Source: Alphaproteobacteria bacterium (GTDB taxonomy: Bacteria; Pseudomonadota; Alphaproteobacteria; Rhizobiales; Xanthobacteraceae). Taken from it: a stretch of DNA of 34,438 nucleotides. The translations under genes and the position numbers were made by a program. The stretch lies in NCBI GenBank assembly GCA_009781045.1, contig WQYW01000043.1:1-34438 (forward strand), given 5' to 3'. Under the pieces are notes generated by a model. It did no database searches and had not been told where the DNA came from. It saw only the letters and a list, made by a program, of their open reading frames with translations. Position 1 is the stretch's first letter. Every line of letters starts with the position of its first letter. This document shows, one piece after another, positions 17,951 through 34,438 of this stretch.

Positions 17951-19386
17951 TTACAGGTTGCAGGCTGTGACAACAATACTGTCTCTCTGGAATACCCAGC
18001 ATATTCGCTGCTTCACAGAAGCGTCCTCTTCCGTTCCTGGCGCGGCTGTTTCTTCGACAGGCGCGCTGTCAATCATCGGACTGCGAATCATGGTTGCTGA
18101 TAGATTTTGAATTTTGCGTAGAGCGCAAGTGATGAGTGATTAGGAGGGCTATGTACTTAAATTGACTCAGGAAAGTTGTCGTCGGAGGAGCCGGCAAATG
18201 GGTGGCTGTACTGCGAAGGTGATTGGTGCCGGTCGGAGCAGATAGCAGATAGCAGATTCAAGTATGGCTTTGCTCGTTTCCGGATCGACTGGTGACATCG
18301 AGTCAGCGGCGGACATCCTGGATGGATCTGCTGACGGCGGCCAAGGTTGGCCTTGCTGGTGATGTTACGCTGCCATTTTTTGCCTCCCAGGATCGATTCC
18401 CTCGGCGGTTTCAACGGCGCTCTTGAATTTGTCGGAAGAATAAAGCCGAATCGCCTCGCAAACAAAGCATGATTGTGGCGAAGATGCCCACAGATTGACT
18501 CGCACCCGAAGCCGAGTCATGACACGCGGACAAGTCGAATGCGCGATGAGCACATCCAGCGCCCGGCTCTTGCGAATGCACCTTGAGACCGGGGAGGTTG
18601 TGTCCGATGCGGTCCGTGGGGCGATCGTGAGATGGACCGGCGCCGCACCCTGCCCGACGAGGACACAGCATGGAACGCGGAGCGTCGCGCGGCCTGATTT
18701 CCCAGGATTGGTCTGTTCGAGGCTTGCGGATCTGCTGTGATCTTCTGCGGGTCTGGAGCCGCGCGGCAGAGGGCAGAGAAGGTTGCGAAGTGGGTTCGGT
18801 GCGGCTGTCGGGCTCCGCCGGCACGATGTTGCCGAGAGAACAGGGTGGAGCCCCGCCACGGCCTTCTATCGCGATCAGCGGTTGCGTCGGGACGATCCCT
18901 CAACCGTGCTGCCAAGGCAACAGGCGGAACAAAAAGGCGCGGGGCGGCCTCGGCTGTTGCACCAGTGCGGGCAGGAAGCCCGCTCACCTGGCGACGTGAA
19001 CGGCGCAATGCGGCGGCTGCGACAGCGCGGTGTGGTTTTCGTGAACAGTTGGCGAGTGCGTGAGCGGCTCGATCATGCCTACTATTTTACCGCACGTCGC
19101 AATTATATTGCAGGCTGTCGCCTCAAATCCGCCTGGAGCGCACTCCGGCGAGACAGCAGGTCATCGCCGTCCGCGTGAATGTCCGGGACAAATCCGCATT
19201 CCATCTGCCGTTGATGACGTCCATGCTGCCGATAATGCGTCACGCGAGGGCGGCGCGGGGCAGCGGGGGATTGTCGCCTGAAGGGGCTTTGTGTAGGTTC
19301 AATCTGGACGTGAAAATTATCGCAACCCTGGCGGGTGGCGCCTTTGAAGGGGAAGACGAGAAATGGCGTGCCCCAGGCGCAGCTAT

Positions 19387-19427
19387 CGGAGGTTCGCCGT
19401 CCTGATTCGGAGGTTCGCCGTCCTGAT
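19387..19427. repeat. 21-bp tandem repeat, two copies
   Basis: The 20-bp word CGGAGGTTCGCCGTCCTGAT occurs at 19387-19406 and again, after one T, at 19408-19427, without mismatch. With only two copies and no spacers it is not a CRISPR array. It lies 270 bp upstream of the NRPS start. Confidence 0.85.
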
Positions 19428-19628
19428 GGAGGATCAGAGGCAGCGCTCGGTATGTTGAATTGCGGCGGGTAAGATGTGGCAGAAGGCGAAATGCCGCGAC
19501 TGTTTCAATTGTGTCGGGAAGGATATGACACCTTCCGGCCTGAGGTTGCGCGACTGCCTGAGGCGGGACGTTTTCAATCATCGATATCTCAGCAGTCGGC
19601 ACCCGGCCATTTTGCCCGATCGGTGTCG

Positions 19629-19657
19629 TTGACTGGAGTGCGGTCGCCGGCATCAAT
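19629..19657 (+). promoter_or_regulatory. Weak sigma-70-like promoter before the NRPS
   Basis: TTGACT (19629-19634) and ATCAAT (19652-19657) are separated by exactly 17 bp and end 38 bp before the NRPS start codon. The -35 is good and the -10 is poor, so this is only a candidate. Confidence 0.3.
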
Positions 19658-19695
19658 GACAATGCGGGCAGGCCAGGCGTTCGCGGAGTGCGGCA

Positions 19696-33864
<14,169 letters not shown>

Positions 33865-34101
33865 AGTTGTGGTCCGGCTTTGCGCGGACTTTCCAATCGG
33901 CAAATCCCGCCGGCGACGGCGGATCTGGTTGCGGCGCGGGGGTGAGATTCGCAGGCCACTGGACCTCCCCAACAAACCCGTATTGGTCGGAGGAACTCCG
34001 TGCGCGACGGGCAGGTCCACGTTGCGATCGATCTCCAAGATCTCCATTTGCAGACCAAGTCCCGACCAAAACTCTCAACGAGAAGCGATTCGCCGCTATC
34101 T
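33865..34101. other. Intergenic stretch after the NRPS
   Basis: No gene is recognised in the 237 bp between the NRPS stop and the SUKH-like remnant; together with that remnant and the sequence to 34438 there are 574 bp without an intact gene. From 34293 to the end of the window I also see no supported gene; 34356-34366 contains the palindromic CCCCCAAGGGGG-like element. Confidence 0.45.
33872..33922 (+). terminator. Candidate terminator hairpins after the NRPS
   Basis: The first hairpin pairs GTCCG (33872-33876) with CGGAC (33885-33889) and is followed by TTTCC. The second pairs CCGCCG (33907-33912) with CGGCGG (33917-33922) around a GCGA loop. Neither has a full T tract. They lie 8 and 43 bp past the NRPS stop codon. 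Confidence 0.35.
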
Positions 34102-34292
34102 TCATCGTCTGTGAACTTGTGCCAGCGATAGAATCATGAGTGCGTCGAGATAGTCTGCAACGTTGTCAAAGAAGCGTGCCAGCATGGGGCGGTGTCGTAG
34201 TCGAAGTAATAGACTTCGCCGGTTCTGGCATGAAAGCAGTGCATGGTGCCGTTGCCGACAGAGTCACCGAAGGCAATCAGAGCCGGGTGCGA
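34102..34292 (-). pseudogene. Frameshifted SUKH (SMI1/KNR4)-like remnant
   Basis: On the minus strand, 34292 to about 34188 encodes HPALIAFGDSVGNGTMHCFH, then TGEVYYFDYDTAP. After a one-base frame change 34185-34102 encodes MLARFFDNVADYLDALMIL and a stop. Read together, the two pieces match the C-terminal half of SUKH/SMI1-KNR4 domains: a FGDSxGxG strand, a TGEVYYFDYD hairpin and a final FxxFLxxL-type helix. The first piece is closed upstream by an in-frame TAA, and the N-terminal half of the domain is not seen. SUKH proteins are commonly immunity proteins against bacterial toxins. No toxin gene is in view. Call it a decayed fragment; a sequencing error could explain the frameshift but not the missing half. 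Confidence 0.55.
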
Positions 34293-34438
34293 TTAAATCT
34301 GTGGGTAAATTCCCAACGATTCCGTTTTGTTCATGCTGCGATTCGGTTCCGTTCCCCCAAGGGGGCGCGTGAGTGCGTTGAAGTAGGTGGCTGTTTGGAT
34401 CTCTTGTGGAGCCGGAGAAATTCGGTGCGCAGCGGAGA

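Larger units (their letters stand above)
17605..19695. other. 2.1-kb gene-poor stretch upstream of the NRPS
   Basis: No intact gene is recognisable. The open frames (for example 18783-19178 on plus and 18365-18859 on minus) have no family resemblance, lack ribosome binding sites and do not keep a coding bias. Visible items are a possible SUMF1-type gene remnant (17696-17950), a strong hairpin (17883-17906), a triple GCAGATA (about 18238-18256), a 21-bp tandem pair (19387-19427) and a weak promoter before the NRPS. The stretch near 17940-18260 is poorer in GC than its surroundings. Confidence 0.55.

Noticed and set aside
18365..19178. Small genes or a transposase in the gap upstream of the NRPS
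   Set aside because: The frames on both strands give no transposase motifs such as a DDE set, no terminal inverted repeats and no ribosome binding sites.
19387..19427. CRISPR array
   Set aside because: There are only two repeat copies, separated by a single base and with no spacers.

Overview
This is GC-rich DNA that looks like the chromosome of an alphaproteobacterium, most likely of the order Hyphomicrobiales (a Nitrobacteraceae- or Xanthobacteraceae-like genome). That placement rests on the look of the proteins: a CoxD/CoxE-like MoxR plus VWA pair, a GlsB-type membrane protein, a secreted L,D-transpeptidase, and an AsmA protein with a proline-rich tail. No marker gene is present to prove it.

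Positions 1-17604 are ordinary, tightly packed chromosome. On the left are a MoxR AAA+ ATPase (minus), a small GlsB/YeaQ-type membrane protein (minus) and, after a 760-bp gap, a VWA/CoxE-like protein (plus). Two rhodanese-family genes follow as an operon, the second being a 3-mercaptopyruvate sulfurtransferase. Its end overlaps tail-to-tail with a membrane-anchored, almost wholly disordered and internally repeated protein of 736 residues. Next come a secreted L,D-transpeptidase, a UvrD/PcrA helicase (minus), a SulP transporter with an overlapping hotdog thioesterase (minus operon), and divergently a 1217-residue AsmA-family protein.

Positions 17605-19695 are a 2.1-kb gene-poor stretch. It holds only what looks like a decayed 3' end of a formylglycine-generating-enzyme (SUMF1)-type gene, a strong hairpin and short tandem repeats. 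It marks the transition into accessory DNA.

Positions 19696-33864 encode one 4722-residue non-ribosomal peptide synthetase with four complete C-A-T modules and a C-terminal thioester-reductase domain: C1-A1-T1, C2-A2-T2, C3-A3-T3, C4-A4-T4, R. The expected product is a tetrapeptide, possibly N-acylated because C1 starts the protein, released reductively as an aldehyde or alcohol. There is no separate epimerase domain, but C2 is an atypical condensation domain. Modules 2-4 repeat in exact 3159-bp register, so the synthetase grew by module duplication. No tailoring, MbtH, transporter, regulator or phosphopantetheinyl-transferase gene is seen in the window, so the synthetase looks orphaned.

After the synthetase come about 570 bp with no intact gene. 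On the minus strand they hold a frameshifted remnant that reads like the C-terminal part of a SUKH/SMI1-KNR4 protein. The NRPS is thus bordered by gene debris on both sides, which fits a hot spot for gain and loss of accessory genes.
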